A stretch of DNA of 64,000 nucleotides from Micromussa lordhowensis (GCA_964020085.1 OZ026598.1:10999724-11063723), one strand, 5' to 3'; shown: positions 21,801 through 32,820, counted from the first letter of the stretch. A program made the numbers and translations. The notes: generated from the letters alone by a model not told the origin.

Positions 21801-24800
21801 GTGTCTCAACACTTTTGTCGCCCATTGTAGAAAGGGTACATTTTTACCACTAAGAACTTTCACAGCAATGGTTCGTCCTTCTTTGAACTGCACACGTGTC
21901 CCTCTGATATTGCCGTCAAATATTTCCACCCCTGGTGAATCTCTCAGAACTGCTTTATGTACCTTCCCAAATGCCCCTCGGCCAACTTCTTCCAGCAAAG
22001 TAACTTGCTCAGGCCAGACTTCCAAATTCTGAAGGGGAGTAATGTCTGACTTGGACCTACAAAAGATTTATTGGTCGGTGCATTAAAATAAATTTGCTGG
22101 TACAAGTCAAATACAAAGTCACTTGACGAATTGTGAATGCGAAGTAAATAAAAATGGCAGTAGCTACTACATGTATTTCTTTTTCTCTATGATCGACCAA
22201 ACTAACAGCTTTATTTAAAATGACTTTGATAGTCCATTTCTGCCTTTACTACGCAGTAATTGAACTTACGATTGAATAACGAAGGTTATTTGTAAACACC
22301 TGAAGCCCGCAGCAGTATATTTTTGTGCGCATGCCTCGGTTCTGAGTACTAAGTTGAGCCAAAAAAGCCTAAATTCTCTTTCGGTTTGTGTTCTTAAAAC
22401 TCGTCCTACGTTGTATCGGTCCTGCTTTCATGTTTTTCAAGCAGATTAGATCTCTATTGTTTTAACGTCTACAAACATTTTATAGCCCGAGGTAACAGAT
22501 TTTTCTGACCATTTTCTCTTCCTGCTAGTTCGCTGTCGCTTCCTGTCTAACTTTCTTCTGTAGCAGAAAGCTGCAACGATCATCACAAGGAGCACAGACA
22601 TACTTCCCAAAGTAATACCAATTAATTTCCCAACTGAAGTTTCTGCAATACGAGCAACAAAAAAACACATAGTAAGTACAGATTAAAGGATTTGTTAGTA
22701 GGTTTTATGTGGTACAATTGCCCAATTAAAATTCAGCCTAAAACCGTGACAATAGACCTCAGCACGAGGCTCCGGGGAATCAACCCCACAAACTCTGTAG
22801 TTATTCCCAAGAGCCTCGTGCTGAATTTTAATATATCGAAATTGGGGTATTGCATTGGTACATGTATATTTTGTGGTGAAATTTTAATTATTTTAGAGAC
22901 GCATAATTCTTCTGGCGGATATGAAAAAGATTTTAGTACGTCTGGTAAACGCTTGAACCTTGCTGTATGTGAGGACGGTTGGTAGATGGATCATGTTCCA
23001 CATGGCGTGCCGCTAAAAAGTGGGCGCAAGAAGGTTAACGCGTCAAGACGAACTATCTTTCAAGTGAATATATGAAAGACTATATATTTGAAATGTGGAG
23101 AAAGACGTAAAGACATGAATATTCTTAGTTTATAGCGTATGACATTTCCGTTTCCGAAGGCATTTAGTTTCTGGACGGTGTTGAAGCAAGAAGCAGGGCC
23201 TGATATGACCCACATAACTTCTTGAAGAAATGATACCAGCGTCGAACATATAGTGCTGTTTTTGTTGCTTTTTGGCTAGCTTTACCATTGAGAAAGAAAG
23301 AATTTTATACCTTTCAGTTAAAAACATATAATTGTATTGTATTTACAATTTTTCAACACACAAAATCATATTCTTTTCAAAATCTCAGGCTCGGCGGGTA
23401 TATTCTTAAAATATTCTTAAAATTTTGAAAATTTTAGCCTCGATATTCTTACAAAATATATTCTTATTGCGTTCGGAGAACGCAAACCTAATTTAACCTG
23501 TGGCTTTCTGGGTTGGTTTCCCTGTGAATTTAAACGCTTCGACGATAGCATTTATCGAAATCTGAGGGAAATGTCCTTGTTTATTTATATGTTCACGAAC
23601 ACGACTTTGAATCGCCTTGGCTTCTTGGCTATAGGATGTGGGAACAGCTATATTTCATTGGCTCTATTTTAATTGCATTTGATGGTTATGCGGTCGAATA
23701 TTGTTGGAATCGGTGGAAAAGTACTCTGAAGGCAAGATCCATAAGAGTGAGCCTGAATCAAGGAACAGCAATGTCTACTTTATTCCTCAGGGGAATCACT
23801 CGAACAGTCGCACGGAATTTTTTTTACGATAAACGAACACGCAATTGCAAATGTTTGCTTATATTTGTGCTTCCAGCTTAGAATAATGTGCGTAAAAAAT
23901 ATTCTTTTACAAATTAGCTTTTATGCTTAAACATTACCAGTTAATGTGAGAATGTTTAGGACGACATTTGAAGGCTAATGTAAATAGTTTTAGTTCTCAT
24001 AAGTATTGAAAAGCTGGCGGTGTCACGCAAGTATCTGTCTGCAAAACCTTGATGGAAAATGCTGATTTTAGCAATAGACAGAGGTTGAAAGATGGCTGGT
24101 GAAATCATTTTATATTTTAAATTGACGGCATCGAACGCACTCTCATAATCTTTGATTACTACTAGTATATATATAAAGAATGCAGTGATAGTATTGCGTT
24201 GATTCTCATACTGATTTTCAAGACACACTCGAGCATTCACTTAAACCGGCGCTTCAAAAGCAACATGAAAAGCCGATAGGAAATAGAGCAATTTCAACTT
24301 TTAGTGGACAAAAACTTTGAACCAGAATAATTTTAAGTATATTACAGTCCTTTCTGTATTTTCTAAAAGCTTAAGATATAATATTTGCCTGAAATACACA
24401 GAAACAATTTCTCAAAGGGAACACGAGGAAGTTGAGAGAAATTGTGCGAACACAGGTCACATTTCATCATCAGTTTCATTTCACCAGTACTTTCAAGTGT
24501 TTCATATGAACTTCAACATTTGTTTTCGACATTTGGTGTTGTTGGAAATAATTTATGCGGAGAAGATATTTAAAACAGTCGCATAGAAGTTTGCTATACA
24601 ATGTAAATAATGCAAGTACTGAGGTTGTCCGGCTGAGAAGTTGTGGCCGAATAGATTTGTTTGTTTCTCTCAGATGGGATAACTTTCTCTTGATTGGTCC
24701 TGGGCATAGCGGTATGATATCTATTTCAGTAAAGGATGAATGTTTTCACTGAAGACCAACTAAATACTGAACAACTTGGGAAAAAGTTTTACAAATTACC

Positions 24801-27800
24801 CACAGGGAGCACACGATCTTGCTGTGTAGGAAGAGAGTAAATAAAGAAATGAAACGAATGAATATTTTACCTTTGACTTCTGTTGCCTCCTGTTGTTGAT
24901 CTTACATGCGACCTTACAGGGAAAACCGCTACCTACATGAAGTGTGGAACTCTGTAGCTCTAAATTCGTACCTACATTGTAGGCCCTTTCGCACTTTATA
25001 ATAATTTAAACATTTTGAACGCATTTCGAAAGTTCGCTCGAATCTCTAACTTTCGTTGCTTTCACGAAACCAATCAAATACAAAAAGAAGTCTAAAGGTT
25101 TTTTTACAACTTGGCCGAACTTGTTTTCGAATATTTTTGCGACAGTCACAGAATTTTAGTGACTTTTGCAAAGTTTTTTTTTTCTCGAATGGCTTTTCGC
25201 AACGTGATCATATCGTTATCCACCGCGCGCTCGAGCTCCATCCATCTCCCAAACGTCTTTTGACACGACAGATCTTTACAAACCCCTTCCCCGGTTCGCA
25301 GTTTTTCTTGCCCGTGCGAAATCACCCGATCTCAGCACGGAAATAAAATGTCGCGAACTAATACCTGAAGCGTTTTAGCGAGATTCCGCGATAACAACTG
25401 GGATCAGGGGAAAAATTTTGCAAAGATTTGTCGTATCGAAAAACATGTGTGGGAGACGGAGGGGAGCTCGAGCGCGCGCTGGATGACATGTATGGTACCG
25501 GGGTAACGGTACGATCACGTTGCGAAAAGCGATTTGAGAAAAAACTTTGCAAAAGTCGCAAAAGTATTCGGAAACAAGTTCGGCCAAGTTGGAGAAAAAT
25601 CTTTCGACTTCTTTTTGTGTTAGTTTGGTGGAAGCCACGAAATTTGGAGATTCGAGCGAATTTTCGAACTGCGTTAAAAATGCCTCCCTTGTCAATTATT
25701 CAGTATAAAAAAAAATACAATGCAGAGAATGAACGGGCCTAGGTACGAGTTCCGTGCTACGTTGTTCCGCAGGACTTGCAGGTAGCGGTTTTCCCTGTAA
25801 AGACAACAGGAGAAAAAGGTAAACTATTCATTCTTTTCATTCCTTTATTTTCTCTCTTCCTACTCAGCAAGATCGTGTGCTCCCTCTGAATTACCTAGAG
25901 GTCCTGCACGTGATTCGGTTTTTATCTGCTGATTGGCTGACAAGCTGCTTTCCCCCATCGCATTCCAAGCAGACACTGCAATTTCATACTGAGTGTCACA
26001 CTGTACTGCCCAGTGATGGTGAGTCACGGATATTGTTGTTATGTCAATTTTACTCCAGGAATCTTCCTTTGTTCCATCACCATAAATTTGCCTGTAGTAA
26101 ATAGTGCACTCAGTCAGCGGACAACGAGCATCTTCATTGACTGTCCATGTAAGATTGACCTCGCAGTTTGACTTCTCCAGGTTTGTGATGACAGGTGGTG
26201 ATGGTCTGTCTATGAAAACGAATAAACGAAAAGGATGATAGGTAAACAAGTGACCTAGAATTGAACTTAGTTAAGAGAATATGACACAATAAAATATTTT
26301 TGGCGAAGTTGTAAAATATCTGAATAAAAGGGGTTTATCTCTTGAAGAAAACTGTACTTAACTCCCTTTATCCGTCTCTAACGACCAACTAAGGTCATCT
26401 TATAGTTCGTCCCGTTTATAAACTAGAAATGTGAAACCAAGAGGCATAATTCGTCTGAATTGTGCGTCTCCAGTATTAAGCGGGCTAGATGAGGAGATCT
26501 CGTCCACTCAGTTCAAGTGATAGATTACGTCCTTTTTTGGTGAACTGTGTCAATCGTCTGACATAAAGTGGCAAGCGTAAAACATTCAACGACATATTAT
26601 TTTGCTAATGAGATCGTAGCAAGACTGACAAAAAGGAAAAATTTCCGAACATTTTAGAGCAGCTTTTTAAAGCGTTTGATCTTGGTTTTTGGAAATAAGC
26701 TTAAGCTGTGTTCACATGAAGCCGAAACATGATTAGAGTAAACACACATTTTTTTTATTTCTTTGTAATTCCTTTAGTGAATGTTCCACAGTTTGAACCC
26801 TTTCACAACACCGTTTCAGTCCTACTGAGACTTGCTTAAGATCGCTTGGAATACAGTTGCCGCCTGACTGAATGACTGTTACCTCCACCAGTTGTTACTC
26901 TCCACAATCTGCTGTCGTTCAGCGATGTCTCCCCACTCGAACCAAACGCTGTAACTCCGATTTTGTAGTCCTTTTTGCAGATCAACCGAAGAATGTACTG
27001 GGTTGTGTTATTCGTCACCTTTACTGACGTCCATTCTGTGGAAGTCTCGTCTTTGTAATAAACACTGTATGCATGGACCCGACACTGGCCTGTTATAGGA
27101 GCAGTCCAATTTACCAATACAACAGAGTCATTCACGTGGTTCGCGGTTTTGTTGATAACTGGGAAACCTGCATAAGAATGACATATCTTCAAAATTGATA
27201 AAAATATTATGTAAATAAATAAGTAAAGTCTTGCTAAGCAAAAGCTCAATACTTTAACTGAAGAAGAGCTATGTATGCAATACAGATAAATCAAAGAGGA
27301 TAAATGAGTTGGTTGTAATTCTGAGTTTCACACGTGGAGGCGATCATCAGACAGGCTTCATTACGATGAAAAATATACCATCCATATGTACAACATGCCG
27401 TTAATCATAGTGATGATCTAAAGGTTTATTGTGTTCACAATTAGTGATCTGTAGTCGTATTGTCCTCATGTGAGATCTACTTTAAGGTTCATTGAATAGT
27501 ATTTGTTCTCATGGCGGCATTTGAAAATGAGCTCAGACCTTCCTGTTTATAAGTGACGCCTTGTCGGCTATGATTATGTGAAATTTCTCCGCTAAATATT
27601 TTTTTTGTTGCTGTAAGCGACTGCAGTGGTGAGAATTAACTATTTGATCGAGTCTTCTGTCTCGTTGTCGTTGAAGTCCAGACGTGCTTCGACAGCCCTG
27701 TGTTGTTAGCGAAGTTTCTGTTCCAAAACGAAAGTATCGTTGCTTGAAAGATCCCTCCGTCAGAGCCATGAAGGTTTTTAGTTGTAATTTTTACCAAAAG

Positions 27801-30800
27801 TGAACAAGTTGAGATCATTATTCCTTCTGTTCGTTGTTCAGATTCGTTTTGTTCAGTGAACACTTCAGTCGGTGTTGCCATACATCTGTGCTACGGGAAT
27901 ATGCGGCCTTCTCAGTATCGTTTCCCTGGACTGCAGCCCGGCACAGTTGGCACACTGACAGAGATGCAAATTCTAAAATCTAAATACTTCGGTTCACACA
28001 TCTAAACATGAACGTACCTCTGAGTAAATCAACGATATCATCTGATGCAGTGCTCAGAAGATAAAAATCCATTATTGATCCATTTAGCTGGTGCTCCGTG
28101 TCAGCCCGATATTCAGGCTTGTTGCCAATGGTACAGATGGGTTCACCCAAGTGTTTGAAATAATCTATCCCTTGCCATATTGATGCATATTCCTGTTTCT
28201 TCCCCTCAATGTACAAGCTTAAATCTTCCGTATCTTCATTAAAAGTAATAGCAAAGTGTGTCCAGGTGTTAAGTTGTATTTTTTCGTTGCTCTTTAAAAG
28301 TTCCCGCGGAGTGCTGCCTACTATTACCGTCAAGCGAATCGCTTGATCCTCTGGTACGGAAAGGAAGAAACCATTCCTTCTGCCTGTACCTCTTATGTCG
28401 GCGTAAAACGTTGGAAGCTTATCTTTTGTGGTAAACTTTAAATACATCCATATGGAAAATGTAAAACTTTTGCGTTTATTGAGGTCTATGCAAGGAGCTG
28501 TAACGTATGATATTGATTTATTGAAGGTAAGTGACTTGCTTTCAGGACATCTGCCGATACTGAATTCCGAAGCATTTGTGTAACTGAAAATAAATAAGAA
28601 GAGGAAAAATAAATATGTTTCCGTTTAACTAAAATATATTTTAAATTATTTTTAGCGACCCATTTAATTCTACAAATTTTCTCAAAAGCGGTCAGTTCAG
28701 CTGCTCACGCGTATTTTCGACTCTTTTCTTAACAGATTGCGGCCAAACCACCCAAGCAAGCGGTTTATACACATTTTTCTTTGGTCATGCGCAAAAACAA
28801 ACATTATATGCAACACATATAATGTAATTTTATATCGAGCCATTTACCTGCAGGCTTATTGTAATGCGTGTCTCAGTTTTCAAGGTGGAGCAGGGAATGT
28901 CATATCGCTTAGCAGCCACCAATCAGAGACAAGTAGGCGGGCTCTAGGTTACTATTTAGTTTGCCTGCACTGATATTTCCGGCCTCCTCGCAATTCAGCT
29001 GCAACTCTGCCTTGTCATAACTTTAAAGTTTCCCTCCGCCTCCCCAACTCCAGCCTTGTCTCTCATAATTTGATTTGCCACGTGCGGTTTTTTCGTGCCC
29101 CACCTTTGCTGAAGATACCATCAAATACTTGTTATTTTTATAAGCTTATTTTGAGACAAACAAACGTCACGCAAGTGGCCATATTTACGCCAGTACTGTG
29201 AATGTGAATTGTTTGTCGAACTTCTTAATCACGCTTCAGCAAACGAGTGCGTCGAGAGCAGTCCCCAACCCTTTCGCTAGTACAATGGAACGAGATAAAA
29301 AGTAAACTTTGGCAGATTTTTGGTTTCTTCATGTTTGTAGCTACGAAATACTGCATGTACCGCTCGTGGCAACGCAATTTTCCCTTTCGTAAACAAGCGA
29401 TGCCACTTTCGCAACACTTAGAAAATTTTTCAACAAATTTTTCTCTACTAATATAAAGGAAAATGAAAATGTTACTAACCACCCAGTATCGAACCTGGAA
29501 CCTCTGTTTCTTAACATCCCTCTTATACCACTACACTACCAGGTTCATCCGCCAAATTTCCGCAAAATTTAATTATAAAACGTGACATTCTTAAATGTTA
29601 ATGATAGAGCTGCCCCAACCTGCAAATAAAAGCTAACCGCAAGCAAACCAGTGTGAATATGAACAATTAAGTATTTGGTGAGTGCGTTTTACTCCCTCAA
29701 CAAATTATAACCAGTTTCTACCGTGTCCAGGCCTGAACAGAAGCAGATATGGCATTGTCCACTCTAAAAGGCTTGGTTGCTAATTCTGGCAAGCTTGGTT
29801 ACCAATTATGGCATCGACCGTTAAAAATGGCATCGCTTGTTTACGAAAGGGAAATAGGCCGTGGCAACCAATGACCTGTTATCAGAATTACCTAATTCTA
29901 TCTTTGGAGCTAGCTTTTTCCTTCGGGAAACGATGAATTCCCTCCGGGGAACCAATAAACTTGTTTTTGTATCTCATTAAAAGCAAACCAAACATCAGTT
30001 ACACAAGGACTTATCTCTTGATGCGAAAACAATGCCTCATGTTTATGTTATTGTTAGCCGCATCTGAGCGCCCTGAGAAAAATCCATTAAAAAAAAAATT
30101 CGAAGAGATATTGTCGAGTCGTACAAACTTATTGTTTAAGCCGAGCCCCGAGCAATTTCCATGTTGCAGAATGTCAGTCATTTGTCGAATAACCACTTAT
30201 TTTTACCTCGCATGCTCCTTTGCGGCCTGGGTATGTACACTTGAGCCGCGACAACCTTATATAAAATAGCTGTATACAACTAATTCAAAAAAGTGTGTCC
30301 CTTCATAATTACCCAAGCGTACCCGCCCGAACTGAAAAGTGTCATGGGTAAAAGCACTCATCATCGTTGTATGGCATCTGCTAGGCTGATGTACGCATCT
30401 TATCTAATCCGTAACTAAACAGTACCTTTACTTTGACGTTTCTTTAGTTATTTACCCAAAATACCTAGTGAAATGAGCGCGTAGGCCTTACGACAACCTT
30501 TTCTTAAAGCTGTACACACCCAAAAGCACCCTATTCATATATCAATGCAAACAAGAACGCAGTAGCTACACGCACGCATTGCGGGCCTATTTTTATATGG
30601 TTTAACCTTTTTTTCCCGTTTTCTTTTCTCTTTTTTCCTTTTGTGTTTTTTTTTTTTTGGCTCTGCAGTAAACTTCGTTCCCACTAGAAAGGTTATCACC
30701 GAAACGTGAAGGGAAGTGGTAATTTTTTTAATTAATTTTCCAATAGTATGGGAAGGGTCACGCTTTTCTTTCGCTTTCTCTAGCCCAGTTCTTCCCATTA

Positions 30801-32820
30801 TGCTCATTTGAAAGCCTTGTTAGACTATTTCTTATTTTTAACAGCAGATTATCAAAAACATCTCCTGGCGTAAATGATAATGACGTTACAACTGCTACGG
30901 GAACGATGCTCTCTCGAGACCAGTTTTGCCAGCCCAGACGTTACTTTGCCAAATACAGCCTCTTATTTTTATCACTACATGTAATTAGCTTTATTAATTT
31001 TGACTGGGTATACTTATATCTAGATGAAACGTTTTCGTAGAAGGCGGTGAGGACCTTTATAATCTAACATCTAAAGCCTCCATTTTCACCAAAATTGTAT
31101 TTCGCAACTTACCCTGCTAGCAGAGGTTTCTTTCTGGCGAGTCATATGGCATTTACACAGTTGTTCGCGTTTCTTGTATTTCGTGTAGTCGGCTTGTTTA
31201 CTTCCCCGAGAGAAACCTTTGCCACGAGCTGCTTACGTTTCCCGTTGAGCATGTGCTTTAGAGGTAGATCACGTGACAAACAGGTTTAAAATCGGTTTAA
31301 ACGAGTTTGTCAACTCATGCGCATCTATTTTTTATTGATCTTGCTGTGCAAAATGAACCTGTGTGAAGTCGAAAGATGGCTACCAAAGGTTTTTCTAATT
31401 TATGTTTCGACGAAGCAGTCCAGAATACTTTAAGAGCTCTTGAGAATTGTGCGATCGAGTCTTTATCAATGAAAAGCGTTATATTCTGTTTTGAATAGAG
31501 AAGATACCTTCGTAATTTCTTCCCGTTAAAAAGAGAGGGCGGGCAAACCAGGCTGCGGCATCGTGTCAGGTGAGATTTACGCCATAATCTATATAGTAAC
31601 TTGATTACGATCTAGCGCAAGTTTCTCTCAGGGAAGTAAACAAGCCGACTACGTGAAATACAAGAGACGCGAACGACTTCGTACATACTAAAAGACTTGT
31701 CAGAAGGAAACCTCTGCTAGCAGGGTATTCGCAACTATAGCCATTCAGTTCCGTTGCGGCGAGGAAAGGGAACAAAAAGAAGGAAGTGAGCGAAAGTCAA
31801 GAAATATTGAGAATAGTATTTCAACAGTGCTCTCCCTGTCAGAATTGGAATTTTACAAACGTAATTATCAAGATGTTTTGGAAAGCATTTCACATTATAA
31901 ATTTGGTATTGTCGAGGATAATATGGCAACCAGTTCAATGCTTAAAAGGGGCTCAGTCACGGTATTTTGAGTAATTTTAAGCATCGACAAAATTACCGTT
32001 AAATGAAGAAAACCTAAAAATAATACTTTACAAAGATAGAAAATCATCAAAGAAATGAAATCGTTGTTTGCAATCCGTGTCAATCTTCTCCATCCTTGAC
32101 CATCTGTGTTCCTTTATGGTTTATTATCATTTCTTTGATGATTTTCTATCTTTGTAAAGTATTATTTTTAGGTTCTTCATTTAACGGTAATTTTTAAAAT
32201 ACCGTGACTGAGCCCCTTTAAGTGCACAGTAATCCACTTGCTTGATGGACCAGGCTGGACAGGCCAATCCTCTTATGCCTTGACACACTGACTTAAAACA
32301 TATTCAGTCGTACAAGTCTTCATTCAGTCGTATATAAAATACTAAGTAACCATTTAACTGACCCGATGTCGACATCACTGCCATCTAACCTCCAGTACTG
32401 GAAACCTTGTAAACCTGAAAATCAAGAAAAGCCAGAGATGTAAATTTGATTTCTTACACAGGCTTCGCATTATTTGTCTGATTTTATTTCTGTAGACATA
32501 AAAAAATCTCAGTGTGAATGAAAAAAAAAAATGTTTTTGAAATATCCCTGCTGCAAACGTTTCCTTTTGGTTTCATATACTTATTTTTCTATGCACTTCC
32601 TCACCCGTTTAACATACGCATTGTTACTTCATGAACATACAAGAATAATTTATTGCTCGGATTGTGTCTGAGCAAGCGCAAACATTCATCAAAATAATTT
32701 TTTAGCAGTAATAGCGGAATTATATATATATTTATTCTACGTACATAACAATGTCAACTGAAATTAATTTAATAAAACCAACTTACCTAAATCCAAATTG
32801 GCAAAAACGTTCGAGCAGCC
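15840..32820 (-). CDS. Receptor tyrosine kinase: LamG-like, FN3, FN3, TM, split kinase (13 exons, 5' end not found)
   Basis: A transmembrane receptor predicted to phosphorylate tyrosine on itself and substrates after ligand binding. Minus-strand exons: 32820-32787, 32414-32363, 28583-28018, 27167-26883, 26209-25895, 22642-22477, 22056-21848, 21014-20830, 20521-20057, 19238-19027, 18886-18846, 18623-18527, 16092-15840 with TAA. They total 2,880 nt (959 aa) and every junction keeps phase. The kinase has [33 protein letters not shown] and WSYGILLWE, so it should be active. A ~135-residue Lys/Glu-rich insert splits it, as in PDGFR/VEGFR/FGFR-type kinases. The tail holds YYNIV, a Y-x-N Grb2-type site. 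Signal peptide and first exon are not seen; the 5' side runs into the repeat-rich duplicated region. The 22477 donor (GTTTGT) is weak. Orthology is unassigned; FGFR/Cad96Ca-like is my best guess. Confidence 0.88.
16508..16830. repeat. Repeat fragment in last intron; shares 30 bp with 1469-1498 and ends in a palindrome
   Basis: Begins with the 30-bp motif found inverted at 1469-1498 and ends at 16801-16830 with ACTCGGGC ... GCCCGAGT, a short palindrome. The same CACTCGGGC string occurs near its start (16529-16537), so the unit may be bounded by inverted ACTCGGGC ends. Between these lies ordinary sequence with small uninformative ORFs. Confidence 0.45.
17299..17439. repeat. Imperfect 141-bp hairpin
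   Basis: ATGGCCAATTCCCTCTATGA on the left is answered by ...GACATTGGCCAT on the right, with TTGTATTTATCAAATCACAT against ATGTGATGAATACAAAT at the centre. MITE-like, within the last intron of the kinase gene. Confidence 0.6.
17691..17889. mobile_element. 199-bp MITE with 9-bp target duplication GTCGTAATG
   Basis: Terminal inverted repeats of about 35 bp start CGGTGTGCGACACTTGCAG and include a PstI-like CTGCAG. Perfect 9-bp direct repeats GTCGTAATG lie at 17682-17690 and 17890-17898. The interior has three 21-bp tandem units (AATAGCACTCAGGTTAGCCT plus G) at 17740-17802. A 9-bp duplication fits MULE-type transposition, though no transposase is present. Confidence 0.9.
18168..18492. mobile_element. 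325-bp element with ~110-bp inverted repeats
   Basis: CACCTTTTGCTGTTCATTTA at the left and TAAATGAACAGCAAAAGGTG at the right; homology continues inward through the CATTCATTTGTGGCCAAATT and GACCTTCATTTGCGC blocks. Inserted in the last intron of the kinase gene, 35 bp from exon 18623-18527. No clear target duplication. Confidence 0.8.
19320..19566 (+). repeat. Dispersed hairpin repeat, copy 2 of 3
   Basis: Best-preserved copy. Arms TGTTTGACCACATTTCCAAA (from 19446) and TTTGGAAATGTGGTCAAACA (ending 19547) flank a ~50-bp loop containing CGAAGTTCGTCAAAAATACTC. Lies in the intron between kinase exons 20521-20057 and 19238-19027. Confidence 0.75.
21662..21834. mobile_element. 173-bp hairpin MITE ending beside a kinase splice donor
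   Basis: CTACAATGAGCGACAAAAGT and TTGAGACACTTTT at the left are mirrored by AAGTGTCTCAA and ACTTTTGTCGCCCATTGTAG at the right. The right end is only ~8 bp from the donor of exon 22056-21848, so intron sequence next to the donor is transposon-derived. Confidence 0.75.
22764..22825. repeat. Short hairpin with GCACGAGGCTC arms
   Basis: CAGCACGAGGCTCCGGGGA and TCCCAAGAGCCTCGTGCTG form 17-19 bp arms, with AATTCAG/CTGAATT extensions on the outer sides. Located in the large intron between the TM exon and the second FN3 exon. Apart from this and the element at 24803, that intron (22643-25894) shows only short ORFs. Confidence 0.6.
24803..25888. mobile_element. 1.09-kb palindromic element with ~500-bp arms, inserted across an exon-intron boundary
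   Basis: Left terminus CAGGGAGCACACGATCTTGC, right terminus GCAAGATCGTGTGCTCCCTC. The arms diverge but align end to end, including CGCGCGCTCGAGCTCC against GGAGCTCGAGCGCGCGC, and meet near 25350. The flanks are AATTACCCA (24794-24802) and AATTACCTA (25889-25897), a 9-bp target duplication with one difference. The right copy contains the GTAATT splice donor of the FN3 exon ending at 25895 on the minus strand. No transposase was recognised; it is foldback or non-autonomous MULE-like by structure. Confidence 0.8.
25895..28583 (-). other. Ectodomain exon block: LamG-like domain and two FN3 domains
   Basis: 28583-28018 (566 nt) encodes a concanavalin/LamG-like fold: [31 protein letters not shown], a Cys pair, and [17 protein letters not shown]. 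27167-26883 (95 aa) and 26209-25895 (105 aa) are fibronectin type III modules with the core Trp ([15 protein letters not shown]), the Tyr in YSVYYKD/CTIYYRQ, and Y.I.V/A strands. Both FN3 exons are symmetric phase 1-1, the classic shuffled-module pattern. Acceptors end in CAG, CAG and TAG; donors are GTACGT, GTAACA and GTAATT. Confidence 0.88.
29374..29859. mobile_element. 486-bp TIR element with 9-bp TSD and internal tRNA-like sequence
   Basis: Termini GCAATTTTCCCTTTCGTAAA and the inverse of the right end (GCCTATTTCCCTTTCGTAAA) match over more than 30 bp, extending into AAGCGATGCCA. Direct repeats CGTGGCAAC flank it at 29365-29373 and 29860-29868. Same family as 43971-44467, including a subterminal TGGCATCGACCGTTAAAAAT motif. 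MULE-like by duplication length; contains a tRNA-like block at 29478-29552. Confidence 0.85.
29478..29552 (-). ncRNA. tRNA-like block (pol III A and B boxes) inside a TIR element
   Basis: On the minus strand: TGGTAGTGTAGTGGTATAAG (A-box region, like tRNA-Val/Glu) and, ~35 nt on, GGTTCGATACT (B box) with a 4-bp T stem (CCAG/CTGG). The acceptor stem does not pair, so this is a tRNA-derived promoter and not a tRNA gene. Confidence 0.55.
31110..31727. mobile_element. 618-bp TIR element with 9-bp TSD TTCGCAACT
   Basis: Ends TACCCTGCTAGCAGAGGTTT and its complement; arms are about 110 bp, including TAGTCGGCTTGTTTACTTCC against GGAAGTAAACAAGCCGACTA. Perfect TTCGCAACT direct repeats at 31101-31109 and 31728-31736. 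The interior has no transposase. It lies in the kinase-gene intron between exons 32414-32363 and 28583-28018. Confidence 0.9.
31946..32217. mobile_element. 272-bp MITE with TTAA target duplication and GGGGCTCAGTCACGG ends
   Basis: Arms of ~95-120 bp: AGGGGCTCAGTCACGGTATT left, AATACCGTGACTGAGCCCCT right, with near-identical inner stretches (ATTTAACGGTAATTTT; ATGATTTTCTATCTTTGTAA). TTAA flanks at 31942-31945 and 32218-32221. TTAA targeting is typical of piggyBac and Kolobok families. In the same kinase-gene intron. Confidence 0.85.
32363..32820 (-). other. Two predicted upstream exons of the kinase gene
   Basis: Exon 32820-32787 (acceptor CTTGACAG, donor GTAAGT) encodes [11 protein letters not shown]. 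Exon 32414-32363 (acceptor ATTTTCAG, donor GTCAGT) encodes [17 protein letters not shown]. Phases 0-1 and 1-2 fit each other and exon 28583-28018, and YW-LDG-x-VDIG is what usually opens a LamG-3-like domain. The GTCAGT donor is atypical at position 3. I regard the join as probable, not proven. Confidence 0.6.

Larger units (their letters stand above)
15840..22056 (-). other. Kinase-domain exon block of the receptor gene
   Basis: Seven exons encode the catalytic domain. 22056-21848: juxtamembrane and P-loop to AVKV. 21014-20830: helix C ([12 protein letters not shown]) and hinge ([15 protein letters not shown]). 20521-20057: the long insert and helix E ([15 protein letters not shown]). 19238-19027: catalytic and activation loops. 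18886-18846: a 41-nt exon for [13 protein letters not shown]. 18623-18527: [17 protein letters not shown]. 16092-15840: [20 protein letters not shown] plus tail. Donors are GTAAAA, GTAAGG, GTAAGT, GTATGT, GTAAGA and GTAAGT; acceptors end in TAG or CAG. The activation loop carries one Tyr in YTDGD and one in IYEVKRQ. Confidence 0.9.

Noticed and set aside
27533..27881. Two overlapping minus-strand ORFs of about 80 codons as an extra kinase-gene exon
   Set aside because: The LamG exon (phase 1 end) and the first FN3 exon (phase 1 start) join directly in frame, and no fitting acceptor-donor pair was found between them.
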